From contig JAQUAF010000013.1 in NCBI GenBank assembly GCA_028687435.1, positions 35,000 to 98,999 of the forward strand: a stretch of DNA of 64,000 bases. Reading direction: 5' to 3'. The notes under the pieces were generated by a model. That model ran no database searches, was not told the DNA's origin, and worked only from the letters and a program-made list of their open reading frames with translations. Below are positions 7,385 through 17,077 of the stretch, piece by piece (within the stretch, counting starts at the first letter, position 1; every line of letters begins with the position of its first letter). This stretch comes from Verrucomicrobiia bacterium (lineage in GTDB: Bacteria; Verrucomicrobiota; Verrucomicrobiia; JABWAM01). A program made the position numbers and the translations under genes.

Positions 7385-9079
7385 CTATTTCTTTTTTGCC
7401 GCAGGTTTCACGGGCTGTTTGGGGGGTGAAACGGGCGGATGGATGGCGGGAGGCTTTTGAGGAGGAGGCAGCGCCAGCTTGAAGGGAAGAGGGATTTCCG
7501 TTTCGTCCTGGGGCCGGTGGGACAGGATGTTTTTCAGGCCGGCGGCAAGAAGTTTTCTGGCCTGTTGTGTTTCATTGGCCGAGTAGAGGAGATCGTTGAG
7601 ACGAATGTCCGCAACGTGATTTTTGCTTCCGTCATAGAGGATTTCCGCGAGAAGTTCGGCGGGATAGGCTTTGAAGGTGTATTCCTTTGGAGTGTCGCGC
7701 ATGTAGTCTCCCTCAAGGGTTTCGATGAGGAGTTTGCCGGGTTCGGTTATGGCGGGTTTGATGATGGCCAGCCAGAGAAGTTTTTCTTTTTCCTGGAGGG
7801 TTTTCTGCAATTCCTTGGTGGGGAGGGAGACCAATCCCCACTGGATGCCGCGAGCGGCCATGTGCCAGGGGAATCGGGGGGTGTTGAATTTGGGGACCTG
7901 GGCCATCAGTTGCGGAGAACGGTCGAAATAAAGATTTTGTCCCAGGGTTGGAAGATGAAAGGAGCCGATGAGGGCCTTTTTAGCCTCAACCACCGTGCTG
8001 TTGTAGTCCCAAAAAGTGGGATTGTGGAGGCAATCCTCGATGATCAGACGAAGGTAAGCGCGGGCGGTGGGATTGGATTCCACGCGCAGCAATGCGGGAG
8101 AGAGAACGACCGCGCCTGTGCGGTAAATCGAACGAAAATTTTGAAGGGCGTCTTCCTTGGTGAGATTGGAAACTGATTCCGGCAAAGAAAGGGAGCTGGC
8201 GACGGTGTCGGGAGACAGGAGGAGGGAGGGATCGCCGCCGGAGGGCGCCCAAACCAGTTGGCCATTGAGCAGGGGCAGGGCCGCCGCGACTTTGGGGGGG
8301 GCAAGAAGCGGATCTGCCGCCGCTGCGGAGGCGTGACTGGCCGCGGGCGCGGTTGGGGCGGCGGTTTTGCCGGAGTCGGCTGCCGAATGGTGGACGGTCA
8401 GAAAATAGATGGCGGCCAGCAACCAGATGACCAGGCAGCTATAGCCCAAAAGCATGCCCATCAACCGCAGTTTTTGGGAACGGGCGTCGGAGGGTTTGCT
8501 CAGGTGCCCGAGGATGATGGCTGGCAGAAAGGCAATCAAACCGGCGCAACCGCAGATGAAACAAGCCATGACCATGAATTGGGATTCTGTCTGGACGGCC
8601 ACGGGAACGGGTGTTTTGGGCAGCGGCTTGGGTACGGGATGGGTAAGAGTCAACTGCAAGCCCGACGCACCCGGTTTTTTTTTGTCTGGCGGAAGATTGA
8701 CAATCGCCCGGTAATGGGCGCCTTCGCCGGACACGGTGGCTTCGTGGGCTTTGAGTTGGGGCGTGTGGATGCCTTCCTTGAGATGCTGATCTTCCATGTC
8801 CATCAGGAAGACAATATCGCCAAAGCGGATGATGTCGTGATTTTTGAGAATGTAGCGGCTGACCCGTTGTCCGTTGACGAATGTGCCGTTGAGGGAGCCA
8901 TTGTCCCGAACCACAAACTGGTTGTTTTCGTCGAAGATGATGGAGGCATGGTTGCGCGACACGCTGTCGCTGTCGATATGGATTTGAGAAAGGTCATCAC
9001 GTCCCACCATTAGCGTGGCTTTGCCGAGCGGAAAAATCTGCCGCTCACCCTCTTCGGAAAGGAGAATTAATGATGGCAT
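7385..9079 (-). CDS. FHA domain membrane protein
   Basis: Residues 20-95 form a forkhead-associated phosphothreonine-binding domain: 'VGRDD', 'SVSRNHASI' and 'NGSLNGTFVNGQRV' supply the conserved G-R, S-x-x-H and N-G-x-x-V positions. Residues about 170-230 contain two hydrophobic segments, 'GCAGLIAFLPAIILGHLSKP' and 'GYSCLVIWLLAAIYFLTV', resembling DUF4190. An alanine/proline linker and a long C-terminal domain of unknown fold follow, which must lie in the periplasm or cytoplasm depending on topology. The C terminus is proline- and lysine-rich. It probably couples a phosphorylation signal to a membrane process. The downstream neighbours are convergent (antiporter); upstream is the SpoIID-like gene on the same strand, 65 bp away. 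Confidence 0.8.
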   Translation of the reverse strand: MPSLILLSEEGERQIFPLGKATLMVGRDDLSQIHIDSDSVSRNHASIIFDENNQFVVRDNGSLNGTFVNGQRVSRYILKNHDIIRFGDIVFLMDMEDQHLKEGIHTPQLKAHEATVSGEGAHYRAIVNLPPDKKKPGASGLQLTLTHPVPKPLPKTPVPVAVQTESQFMVMACFICGCAGLIAFLPAIILGHLSKPSDARSQKLRLMGMLLGYSCLVIWLLAAIYFLTVHHSAADSGKTAAPTAPAASHASAAAADPLLAPPKVAAALPLLNGQLVWAPSGGDPSLLLSPDTVASSLSLPESVSNLTKEDALQNFRSIYRTGAVVLSPALLRVESNPTARAYLRLIIEDCLHNPTFWDYNSTVVEAKKALIGSFHLPTLGQNLYFDRSPQLMAQVPKFNTPRFPWHMAARGIQWGLVSLPTKELQKTLQEKEKLLWLAIIKPAITEPGKLLIETLEGDYMRDTPKEYTFKAYPAELLAEILYDGSKNHVADIRLNDLLYSANETQQARKLLAAGLKNILSHRPQDETEIPLPFKLALPPPQKPPAIHPPVSPPKQPVKPAAKKK

Positions 9080-9143
9080 ATAGAAAGGTGACGGAGACGC
9101 TAGCGGAATATGAGTGTCAAGGCAACTTTGAATTTTCCGCTTG

Positions 9144-10169
9144 TCATTTTGAGACGAATCGGTCCTGCACCCGGGCTTTGGGGAAGTAGTGGTTGAGGAT
9201 TTTGGTTGAGGTGGCGCCTTGACGGGCCATTTGTTCAGCGCCGAATTGGCAGAGGCCTACGCCGTGACCGAATCCGTTGCCATGGAACACAATGATTTCG
9301 TCCGGAGCGTTGACGGAACGGGGGGCGGAAGATGCGTCGAACAGAGTGCTTTTCAGGTTGCCGTATCCCAGCAATGCGCGGAATTTTTCACCGGAGAGCG
9401 CCAGCACACCGGTTTCGCTGCGGATGGTGATCCGGAGGATGTGTCCTCCGGCTGTTTTCCGGGTGATTGACAGCGATGGGGTGGGACCGGTGGTGAGGCC
9501 GGCTTCCTTCAGGATTTGACGCAAGGCGGACCGGCTGATTTTAAAGGTCCATCGATTTTGGGATGAACGGACACACCATGGGCAGACGACTGCGGCGGGC
9601 AGCATTGATTCGTTTTTTGTTTCCCAGATGTCCGCTTCTGTTTCCGTATGTCCGCCGCAACTGGAGTGAAAATAGGATGGGAAGCATTTGTTTTTAAAGA
9701 CCAGCACTTGTCCCCGGGTTGTTTCAATGGCCAGCACGATGTTTTTATTGAGTTTGGGCTGGCCCATGTAGGCTTGCGAGAGATTGGCCACCAGATCGCA
9801 GGACCGGTTGCCGGATGTGCAGATTTGGTGGAGAGCATGCGAGCGCGCGGCAATGGCTTGGGCTTTCAGAGCTTCCAATGGCCCCTTGGGGTCCATTTCC
9901 CGCGCCACCACACCCAGCAGAAAATCTTCCAGTTCCAGGATGTTGATGACATCGCAGCCGCCGCGATCATTGGGAACCACCCGCACGGCGCCCTTGTAAT
10001 CCCGTCCTGCCACAGTCATCAATGCGGTTTCGACGTCGGGGGAGTTTTGAAGGATTCCGACCCGGATCAGGGTGGAAAAGGGATCTCCCGCATGCAGACT
10101 GGAGAAGGCGCCGGCCAGGATGAAAAGGCCGGAAAAAAGGGCTGGAAAAATGGAGGGGGACGAGTGAAT
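9144..10169 (-). CDS. SpoIID/LytB domain protein (amidase-enhancer-like), start codon unclear
   Basis: The body of the protein is a clear SpoIID domain: 'IINILELEDFLLGVVAREM'-like N-terminal block (VINILELEDFLLGVVA..), 'LKAQAIAARSHAL', 'SSCGGHTE' and the C-terminal 'GNGFGHGVGLCQFGAEQMA'. Such proteins act on peptidoglycan as lytic transglycosylases or amidase enhancers. Reading the same frame upstream of the first usable start (TTG at 10022) gives a good signal peptide (FPALFSGLFILAGAFSSLHA) and the family motif 'STLIRVGIL', back to a stop at 10173-10175, but no ATG, GTG or TTG. An ATT at 10169 is the only start-like codon; an ATG at 10176 is one frame off. Either an ATT start or a one-base indel is implied. 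Confidence 0.82.
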   Translation of the reverse strand: MHSSPSIFPALFSGLFILAGAFSSLHAGDPFSTLIRVGILQNSPDVETALMTVAGRDYKGAVRVVPNDRGGCDVINILELEDFLLGVVAREMDPKGPLEALKAQAIAARSHALHQICTSGNRSCDLVANLSQAYMGQPKLNKNIVLAIETTRGQVLVFKNKCFPSYFHSSCGGHTETEADIWETKNESMLPAAVVCPWCVRSSQNRWTFKISRSALRQILKEAGLTTGPTPSLSITRKTAGGHILRITIRSETGVLALSGEKFRALLGYGNLKSTLFDASSAPRSVNAPDEIIVFHGNGFGHGVGLCQFGAEQMARQGATSTKILNHYFPKARVQDRFVSK

Positions 10170-10242
10170 GAATCATCCCGTATCGCAAGGGCCGGTTTTT
10201 CGCAAGGAGCTTTTCCGGAGAGGTTAATTTTTGCGCGGCTCC

Positions 10243-10686
10243 TTATTCTCCGGAGGGAAGCTGGCATCTGGGAATGAAAGTCGTTTCCTTGGGACCTTTG
10301 GGGCGTCTGTTGGGCGGCAACAGTCCGCTGACCACCGAATGCAGCTGGGTGATGGTAAAGGGCTTGAGCAGAAAACCGTCGAGTTGATTGTCGATGGCCA
10401 TTTGTTCGAGATCGTCGGCAACGGTGCCGCTCATGATGACCCGCTTGGTGGAGGGGCAGACGGATTGAACGAAGGAAAGCAAAGTCAGACCGTTGGGGCC
10501 GGGAGGCATGTCGAAATCGGATATGACCAGATCGATGGGGGTATCGGGATTTTGCTGGAACCATTCGAGGGCTGCATTCGTCCCCTCCAGGGACAGGACC
10601 CGGTAATCCTGAAGCAATTCAGTCATCAATTCGCAGACGGAGGGGATGTCGTCCACGACCATGATTGCCGCCGGGAGGTTTTCCAT
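10243..10686 (-). CDS. Single-domain response regulator (CheY-like receiver)
   Basis: The 147-residue product is a receiver domain with nothing attached but a basic tail of about 25 residues. The acidic pair is D12-D13 (MVVDDIP), the likely phosphoacceptor is D57 (VISDFDMP), the switch serine is S86 (IMSGT) and the lysine is K108 (LLKPF). No output domain or DNA-binding domain is present, so it should work through protein contacts. It lies between the SpoIID-like and clostripain-like genes on the same strand and about 2.5 kb from a chemoreceptor gene, but no histidine kinase is in the window. Confidence 0.9.
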   Translation of the reverse strand: MENLPAAIMVVDDIPSVCELMTELLQDYRVLSLEGTNAALEWFQQNPDTPIDLVISDFDMPPGPNGLTLLSFVQSVCPSTKRVIMSGTVADDLEQMAIDNQLDGFLLKPFTITQLHSVVSGLLPPNRRPKGPKETTFIPRCQLPSGE

Positions 10687-10839
10687 GCCGCCGAAATCTA
10701 CAGGATGACGGGCTTGGTGTCAAAGTGTGGTTCAGGGCAAACGTAAAATAGGGCTGTGTTTCCGCGTGACGGGACTTTGGCAGACAGGCGCAAAGCCGGC
10801 TGGATTCCCGCTTTCCCAAGGATATCCTTTCCAGTCCCA

Positions 10840-12933
10840 TCAGGGCTGGCTGCCGACGAGAACCGGGTATTCCAGAACATTGCTGCCGTTGTTGTAAACA
10901 TCGGTGGCCATGATATCCACGCAATAAGAGCCGGGGGGGGCGGGCTGAAATAAAACAGGGATGTCTTTGACGCCTTTGGGCGGCACAACGATCCGTTCCT
11001 TGGCGGTGAGTTGGAAGTCTGTCCATTTGCCGGGGTTGTTGCCTTTGCGTCGTTGGGCCTGGTAAACGAGGCGGAAAGAATCGCCCGGATCGACCTCCAT
11101 GCTGCTGGGCGCGCTGTTGCCGTCGCCGGCGTCCAGGACATCGACGATCCTGCCTTTTTCGCCTTCAAACTGAGTGATGAGGATGACGTCGTCTCCTCGT
11201 TTGGAATTTTTCGGGAAATGTTTTGCGTAGCTGACGAAGAGGCCGCTGCCCTGCAAATAGGCGCCGCCCATGAAAATGGTTTTTGTTCCGTTGTTCACCG
11301 CCACGACAGGCAGGCGGGAATCCCAGCGGACCTCGTATTGACCGGGGCCGCCGGCCTCCGTCTCCGAGATTTCGCCGAGGAAAACGTGAATCCGCGGGTT
11401 TTTGGTCATGTGGTTGCCGATGACCATGGAGGTGATGCCGATGGCGCCGTTGCCTTTGCCGATCCGGACGGGGATGCGCAGGGGGGCGCGGACGGAGGCG
11501 GAGAGGTTTTCGGCGGTTTGGGATGGCAATCCCTCGATCTCGGGAGGCTCATTTTTGTCGAGGAGGAAGTTTTCGTGGATCCGGGTGAGGAACTGGCCCC
11601 ATGGGGTCCGTCTGGCCATGGAGATTTGCTGGTAATGCTGGAATTTTTCGCGCGCTTCCGCATCAGGGGAGGGATCTTTGCGGGCCGGGCTGCCGGCGTT
11701 GTCTTCTTCACCGTCCTCGCCGCTTTCCTCCTCCTCGTCCGCTTCATGGAGTTCGCCCCACCCATTGACGGGATACCAGACGGACAATCCGCGGCAATCC
11801 TTGCGGCATGATCCGATGACTTTGGCGGCGACCAAGTCATCGACTGAGACGAGGAGCCGGCGGGAGACATCCCGGAGGCTGGCGTCGATTTTCGGGCTTT
11901 GAGCCAGCTTTCCGGCGAATTCGCCCAAGTCCACGTATTCGGTGGGGTTGCCCAGATCCATGACGCAAGGGATGCTGTATTCGTGGGATTTTCGCCGGAG
12001 GATGGGGATGTCGAGGTTTTTGGGGGTGGCCAGACGGGCCAGGGTGGAGGCGAATTCGGCAAACACCCGTTCAAATGTGGGATATTTTCGCAGATCGAAA
12101 ACGCTGTGGGCGGCGAGGATTTGGTCGGCGGGATTGTCGTCTTTGAAATGCAGGGTTTTCCAGCATTCGGCTTCCTGACGGGCGAAATCCAGTGTGCCGG
12201 CGGCGGGATGGGATTTCAGCCAGGCAAAGGACGCGCCATAATTCCACCCGTCGCCGAAATCAATTTCCGGACAGGCGATGAAAACCCCGGTGATGGAAGC
12301 GAAGTCGCCGAGGACCTCGGCGCCGCCCATGAGACAGGTGTCGAAGGCGATGAATTCCCATTTGGGAATGGAAGCGGTTTTCATGGCGGCTTGGATGGCG
12401 CCGGCGATCTGGGCGGTGGACAGGCTGCCGGGATCATCGAGTGTGCCGTCCTGGGTGTCGCCTCCGTATCCTTCCCATTGGCCGCCGTGGTCCCAGAGGA
12501 TCAATGCGTAGCGGTTGGCGGGATATTTGCGGGCCGCCCAAACAATGAAATCGGACAACACCTTGGGATCGTCGTGGTTGAGTTCGGGCAGGCGTTGGAC
12601 GGGGGCGGACGTCACTTTTTCCGGGTTTGTGGAGGCTTTGACCAGGAAACGGGTTGTGGCGGGGGCCAATTCTTTGGGCAGGCCATCCTCGACGAGGTCT
12701 TCCAACTGGCTGGCGTCGAAGTCGGCTTGGACGACCATGTTGAAGCCGGCGGCGCTTCCGGTGGTCTCCATTTTTTTGATGTCGGCGACCAGCGAGGGAG
12801 CCAGGTTGTTGTCGCCATTGCCGTAGATCATGATGGTCCAGACAGGCGGCCGGTCTGCCGCGCCAGCCTGCGGCGCGGCGAGCCATTGAAGGACGAGAAC
12901 AAGAAGAATGATCAATGGGAAACGACGTCCCAT
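10840..12933 (-). CDS. Clostripain-related cysteine peptidase (family C11)
   Basis: With the start at 12933 the 697-residue protein opens with a signal peptide (RRFPLIILLVLVLQWLAA, cleavage after AGA or AQ-like site near residue 25) and a C11 catalytic domain. The histidine is in YALILWDHGG (H149) and the nucleophile in 'FIAFDTCLMGG' (C200). 'WTIMIYGNGDNNL' at the mature N terminus is typical of the family. A Glu/Asp-rich loop and about 250 C-terminal residues with beta-sandwich character follow. It should be secreted and cut after basic residues, probably after self-activation. A longer frame to 13029 would overlap the small upstream gene and lacks a signal peptide at its start. Confidence 0.87.
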   Translation of the reverse strand: MGRRFPLIILLVLVLQWLAAPQAGAADRPPVWTIMIYGNGDNNLAPSLVADIKKMETTGSAAGFNMVVQADFDASQLEDLVEDGLPKELAPATTRFLVKASTNPEKVTSAPVQRLPELNHDDPKVLSDFIVWAARKYPANRYALILWDHGGQWEGYGGDTQDGTLDDPGSLSTAQIAGAIQAAMKTASIPKWEFIAFDTCLMGGAEVLGDFASITGVFIACPEIDFGDGWNYGASFAWLKSHPAAGTLDFARQEAECWKTLHFKDDNPADQILAAHSVFDLRKYPTFERVFAEFASTLARLATPKNLDIPILRRKSHEYSIPCVMDLGNPTEYVDLGEFAGKLAQSPKIDASLRDVSRRLLVSVDDLVAAKVIGSCRKDCRGLSVWYPVNGWGELHEADEEEESGEDGEEDNAGSPARKDPSPDAEAREKFQHYQQISMARRTPWGQFLTRIHENFLLDKNEPPEIEGLPSQTAENLSASVRAPLRIPVRIGKGNGAIGITSMVIGNHMTKNPRIHVFLGEISETEAGGPGQYEVRWDSRLPVVAVNNGTKTIFMGGAYLQGSGLFVSYAKHFPKNSKRGDDVILITQFEGEKGRIVDVLDAGDGNSAPSSMEVDPGDSFRLVYQAQRRKGNNPGKWTDFQLTAKERIVVPPKGVKDIPVLFQPAPPGSYCVDIMATDVYNNGSNVLEYPVLVGSQP

Positions 12934-12967
12934 GGAGGAATGGAAGGGGGGAGGCGCCCTTGCGCGG

Positions 12968-13189
12968 TTAGTTGGTGGTTTTCCTGTCCGCCGCCGTGTT
13001 GGTTTCGGGGTAGAGCGCCTTTTCGGCATTCCAGGCGGGACAATGATTGGCGTGCAGGCTGGAGTGCATCAATTTTCCGATCAGGGAGTTGGGGTGTTTG
13101 CGTCCATAGGAACAAAACGGACAATGGTGGCAGGCAAGGCCGAGGATGCGGCGCAGTCCCTTGACTTCAGTGGGTTGGCTGGCGGTCAT
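12968..13189 (-). CDS. Small Cys/His-rich protein, possible metal site
   Basis: This 73-residue product contains ACHHCPFCSYGRKHPNS and, some 20 residues later, 'HSSLHANHCPAW'. The spacing of cysteines (CxxCxxC, then C) and several histidines suggests bound zinc or iron. It lies 34 bp upstream of the clostripain gene on the same strand and 12 bp downstream of the chemoreceptor gene, so it is probably cotranscribed with them. I do not recognise a named family with certainty. The start is the ATG at 13189. Confidence 0.6.
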   Translation of the reverse strand: MTASQPTEVKGLRRILGLACHHCPFCSYGRKHPNSLIGKLMHSSLHANHCPAWNAEKALYPETNTAADRKTTN

Positions 13190-13201
13190 TGCGGCTGATG
13201 G

Positions 13202-15013
13202 TTAGAAGATATTGCGAAAGTCCTTGCCCATGGGGATTTTTTCGTCGGCTTCCTGGCGTTTTGAGCGAGGTTCCCCGGACAAGGTGAGTTTGTTCCGTCC
13301 GGCTTTTCGTGTTTCGTCCGGTTGAGACGGGGTGTGGACGGTCACCTTGACGGCCGGGGCTGCCGCCGCCGGAGCCGGGTTTGGCACGGGGGTGGCGGTG
13401 AGTTTTTGGGCGGGTTTGGTTTCCTCGAATGGCAGGTTTTCGGTTTCCCGCACTTCGGAACCTTCCGCAAGGGCCACCAGTTCCCTGACGGAGTTTTTGA
13501 GGGCGGCGGCCTGGACTTTGAGCTCCTCGGAAGCGCTGGCGGTTTGCTCGGCGTTGGCGGCGTTGGATTGGGTGACCCGGTCCATTTGATTCACTGCGTT
13601 GTCGATCTGGGTGATGCCCTGGCTTTGTTCCTGGGAAGCCACTGCGATTTCCGCGACCAATTCGTCCACCCTGTGGACGCGGGAGACAATTTCCTTGAGC
13701 CGGTGATCCACATCGGTGGCTTTTTGAACGGCGGCGAGCAGGTCATGTCCGACTTTTTCGCTGGAGCGCACGCCGTGTTCGCTGTTGCGGATGGAATCCT
13801 CGATTTTTTCCGCGGTTTCCTTGGCGGCCTGGGCGCTGCGCTGGGCCAGTCCGCGCACTTCGTCGGCGACCACGGCAAATCCCATTCCCGCCTCGCCGGC
13901 CCTGGCGGCCTCGACGGCGGCGTTAAGGGCCAGAATATTGGTTTGGAACGCGATTTCGTCAATGGTCTTGATGATCTTGGAAATGTCGCCGCTGGAGGTC
14001 TTGATGGCGTTCATGGCGTTGTTCATTTCGCTCATGGAGACCTTGATGCTTTCCATGACCTCGTTCAATTCCTTCATTTCGACCGTGCCGGTGTCGGCCA
14101 CGGTGCGGGCCTGCGTGGCCTGATCCTTGGCGAATTGGGCGTTTTCGGCGTTTTTCTTGGTCATGCTGGCCATTTGCTCGAGCGAGGCGCTGGTTTCCTC
14201 AAGGGACGCGGCCTGCTCGGCGGCGCCGCCCGCCAGTTGCTGGCTGGCGTTGGAAACCTGTTCGGCGGTGGTGGTGGCGTTTTCCGCGCCGCTGGCGAGA
14301 GCCCTGGCCACGCGTTTGACGGGGTCGGCAATGCCCCGGCTGAGAACAAGCGCGAAGATGACGGCAATGATGAATCCGACAACGACCGCCATCCAAGAGA
14401 AGAAGTTGTTTACCCGCTCGCTGGTGGTTGCCTCCTGCTGGATGCGGCGGGCGGCGTCTTCATTGAACTTGACCATGGGTTGCAATAGTTTCTGGACGCT
14501 GAGGAAACGCTCATGGGTTTTGCTGAAGGCGTTGGACATGTCCTGTTCCAGTCTCGAAAGGCGGGGATCATTGGGGGCGCTGATTTTTTCCCGTTCCTTG
14601 GCCAGATTCAGAAATTCGACATGGGCGTCTTTCCAGTATTGCCATTCCTTGACAAGTTGGTCGGCATTTGCGCTGTCAGTTTCGTCTTTTTTAACACTGT
14701 TGAATCTTGTCCAGGCGTTTTCAAGCCGGCCTTGCGCTTCGGCGATTTGGACCATTTGGAACTGGCGGGTTTCCCGGTCGGAACGGGGATTGAGCAGAGT
14801 CTGATCCGCGGCATACAGGGAGGTTTGAGCCTGGCTGATGGTCAGCAACGATCCGATCAAGTTCAGCCGGGTGGCGCCGAGTTCATGAACTTGCACTCCC
14901 AAATGATAAACACCGTAGAAGCGAACGATGGCGCCAAGCAGCGCTAAAATAGTCACCCACATGAAACTCCACATCATCCTGGAGCGAAGCGGTTTGTTTT
15001 CCATGAATTTCAT
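13202..15013 (-). CDS. Methyl-accepting chemotaxis protein
   Basis: The 603-residue protein has a transmembrane helix near residues 12-35, a four-helix-bundle type periplasmic sensor with '[18 protein letters not shown]', a second membrane helix ([21 protein letters not shown]), a short HAMP-like linker ([11 protein letters not shown]) and a long coiled-coil signalling domain. The signalling tip '[20 protein letters not shown]' is diagnostic. The start at 15013 is chosen because AAGGAG lies nine bases upstream; an upstream in-frame TTG at 15082 has no such site. A C-terminal Ala/Pro linker (about 70 aa) follows the signalling domain. No che genes are nearby. The four-helix sensor suggests small-molecule or redox sensing, ligand unknown. 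Confidence 0.93.
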   Translation of the reverse strand: MKFMENKPLRSRMMWSFMWVTILALLGAIVRFYGVYHLGVQVHELGATRLNLIGSLLTISQAQTSLYAADQTLLNPRSDRETRQFQMVQIAEAQGRLENAWTRFNSVKKDETDSANADQLVKEWQYWKDAHVEFLNLAKEREKISAPNDPRLSRLEQDMSNAFSKTHERFLSVQKLLQPMVKFNEDAARRIQQEATTSERVNNFFSWMAVVVGFIIAVIFALVLSRGIADPVKRVARALASGAENATTTAEQVSNASQQLAGGAAEQAASLEETSASLEQMASMTKKNAENAQFAKDQATQARTVADTGTVEMKELNEVMESIKVSMSEMNNAMNAIKTSSGDISKIIKTIDEIAFQTNILALNAAVEAARAGEAGMGFAVVADEVRGLAQRSAQAAKETAEKIEDSIRNSEHGVRSSEKVGHDLLAAVQKATDVDHRLKEIVSRVHRVDELVAEIAVASQEQSQGITQIDNAVNQMDRVTQSNAANAEQTASASEELKVQAAALKNSVRELVALAEGSEVRETENLPFEETKPAQKLTATPVPNPAPAAAAPAVKVTVHTPSQPDETRKAGRNKLTLSGEPRSKRQEADEKIPMGKDFRNIF

Positions 15014-15239
15014 TGGACAGTACTCCTTGTTGTTGGTTGCTGTTGCTTGATATTCTGGCGAGGCTTTGCCGCAGACCAACAAGCGGCAAAGCTTCGCAAT
15101 TCAAAAGTAAAAATTAAAAATTCAAAATGATCTGGCGCCATGGCGGTTCAAAATTTTGATTTTTTAACATCATATTTTGGTTTTCAAGGAATCTAGGCGA
15201 GAGCGATGGCGGATGCAAAGGGGAAAATTTGGAGAGCCG

Positions 15240-17057
15240 TCAGGGATTCCCTGATGATCCGGCGGCTTCAAGCGCCTGCAAAACAAGTCCTTCAGTCAGT
15301 AGCTCCGGAAGAATGACGGGCGGTTTTTGGCGGTCGGCAGGAAATAGCAGGTAAAGAGGCACTCCCGCGCGTCCGTGGGATTTGAGAGCCTGGCGGATTT
15401 CTTCGTTTGGGCGGGTCCAGTCCGCCAGGAGAGGGATGACGCCCAGATCGCGGAAACGCGTGGCCACGGCGTGGGTTTCGATGGCGGTCCGTTTGTTGGC
15501 CTGGCAGGTGATGCACCAGTCGGCGGTGAAATCGACAAACACAGGCTGGGAGGTCTTGAGGGCTTCATCCAAAGCCTGGCGGGAAAAGGGACGCCATGAA
15601 ATGCCTGCGGTTGTTGCATGAATATTGGTTGGTGTTGTGGAAACGGCCATGCGTCCGGCAACGGTGAAATATCCGGCAAAGGCAAAAAAGGCGATGGTTG
15701 CGGTCAGCCAGCCGAAATGACAGGGACGGAGAATGTTAACCAGCCAGATCCCAAAGGCGGCGAGCAACAGCCAGCCGGCGGTCCACATGGCGCTGTCGGG
15801 GCTGGCGGAGCGGATAAGAATCCAAAGAAGCCAGAGAACTGTGGCCAGAATGGGAAATCCCATGGCTTGTTTGAAATGAAGCATCCACGCCCCCGGTTTG
15901 GGGAGCCGCTTGAGAAGACGGGGGTTCCATGACAGCGCCACGGTGGGCAGGGCGAGGCCGAGCCCCATTGTGGTGAGAACCAGAAAGGATTGCCAGAGAG
16001 GTTGGCTGAAGGCAAAGGCTGCCGCGGTGGAAACAAACGGAGCGGTGCAGGGAGTGGCCAGGAGGGTGGCCAGAATTCCGCTGAAAAGGGCGCCCCATGG
16101 ACCCTTCGTGTCCGGCGCAGAGATCCCTTGTGGCAGGTGGATGGGAGGGGTGAATTCGAATATTCCAAAGAGATTAAGGGACACCAAAGTGAGGACATAG
16201 GCCATGAATATGAGAAAAACCGGGTTTTGAAATTGGAATCCCCATCCCGCCTCCTGCCCGATCAACCGGAAAATGCCAATGAGGGCAGTCAACAGCCAGA
16301 AGGAGAAAATGACCCCGAGGGCGTAAAAAAGCGACAGTTTGCGGGGAGTGGCGGTCTCCTGGCCGGCCTGGTTGACGAAGTGCATGATTTTAATGGCCAG
16401 CACCGGCAAGACGCAGGGCATCAGGTTAAGAATCAGTCCTCCCACCAAGGCTGCCAACAAGGCATGCCAGAGCAATGCGTTTTGTCCGTCCGGAGACGGC
16501 TGGACGGGTGGCGGGGGGGGAGGTTTCGATGCCGGCGTTTTTTGAGACTCAAACAGGGAGAGAATTTCCGGCGAACTGTCCATGCTGATGCGTCCCATCC
16601 GCAAATGGACGGTCACCTTGGCCGAGCCAGGGACGCAGCTTTTCTCGCAGGCCAGCCACGACACTTCCGCCTCGATGGCGGCGGATTGTCCGGAATGGCG
16701 CCCGGTGGAGGGAACCTGAATGCGAATGGGAAAAAGAACCCGTCCTTCATAGCCTTGGCTGGAGGCGCCCATGAAGGAAAAGGTTTGGGGCGTGGGCCAT
16801 CGGATGGCTTCGGCTTTGAAGCCGGATGGAAGTTTCAGGTGGATTTCAGTGGGCAGTCCCGATTCGCCGGGATCCTTGCCGTAAATATGCCAGCCGGGGG
16901 CGATTTCAAACAGGACGCCGACATCAAAACGGTCGCCGGCAGCAGCGACAGAACGTTGCGCCACCAGTGAAACCTGCACCGGGTTGATGGCGGTGGCGGA
17001 AAACAGCGGCCAGCCGGCCAGCAGACTGAATATCCATAAACAACGCTTCCGCGTCAT
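15240..17057 (-). CDS. dsbD: Thiol:disulfide interchange protein DsbD
   Basis: All three DsbD modules are present in 605 residues. After a signal peptide comes an N-terminal DsbD-alpha-type domain with a cysteine pair in 'LACEKSCVPG'. The membrane domain has eight or so helices with one redox cysteine in 'LNLMPCVLPVLAIK' and one in 'LATPCTAPFV'. The C-terminal thioredoxin-like domain has 'DFTADWCITC'. It passes electrons from cytoplasmic thioredoxin across the inner membrane to reduce periplasmic disulfides, which fits the many secreted cysteine-rich proteins here. The alpha domain resembles the ScsB/DipZ variant (C-x3-C) more than E. coli DsbD. The start at 17057 puts the signal peptide at the N terminus. 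A C4 zinc-ribbon gene lies 20 bp upstream on the same strand. Confidence 0.92.
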   Translation of the reverse strand: MTRKRCLWIFSLLAGWPLFSATAINPVQVSLVAQRSVAAAGDRFDVGVLFEIAPGWHIYGKDPGESGLPTEIHLKLPSGFKAEAIRWPTPQTFSFMGASSQGYEGRVLFPIRIQVPSTGRHSGQSAAIEAEVSWLACEKSCVPGSAKVTVHLRMGRISMDSSPEILSLFESQKTPASKPPPPPPVQPSPDGQNALLWHALLAALVGGLILNLMPCVLPVLAIKIMHFVNQAGQETATPRKLSLFYALGVIFSFWLLTALIGIFRLIGQEAGWGFQFQNPVFLIFMAYVLTLVSLNLFGIFEFTPPIHLPQGISAPDTKGPWGALFSGILATLLATPCTAPFVSTAAAFAFSQPLWQSFLVLTTMGLGLALPTVALSWNPRLLKRLPKPGAWMLHFKQAMGFPILATVLWLLWILIRSASPDSAMWTAGWLLLAAFGIWLVNILRPCHFGWLTATIAFFAFAGYFTVAGRMAVSTTPTNIHATTAGISWRPFSRQALDEALKTSQPVFVDFTADWCITCQANKRTAIETHAVATRFRDLGVIPLLADWTRPNEEIRQALKSHGRAGVPLYLLFPADRQKPPVILPELLTEGLVLQALEAAGSSGNP

Positions 17058-17077
17058 GATTCAGGGGCGAAATTCGA

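Noticed and set aside
11899..13164. Open frame of 421 codons on the plus strand opposite the clostripain-like gene
   Set aside because: Gly/Val/Asp-rich antisense shadow; the minus-strand protein has catalytic His and Cys and a signal peptide.
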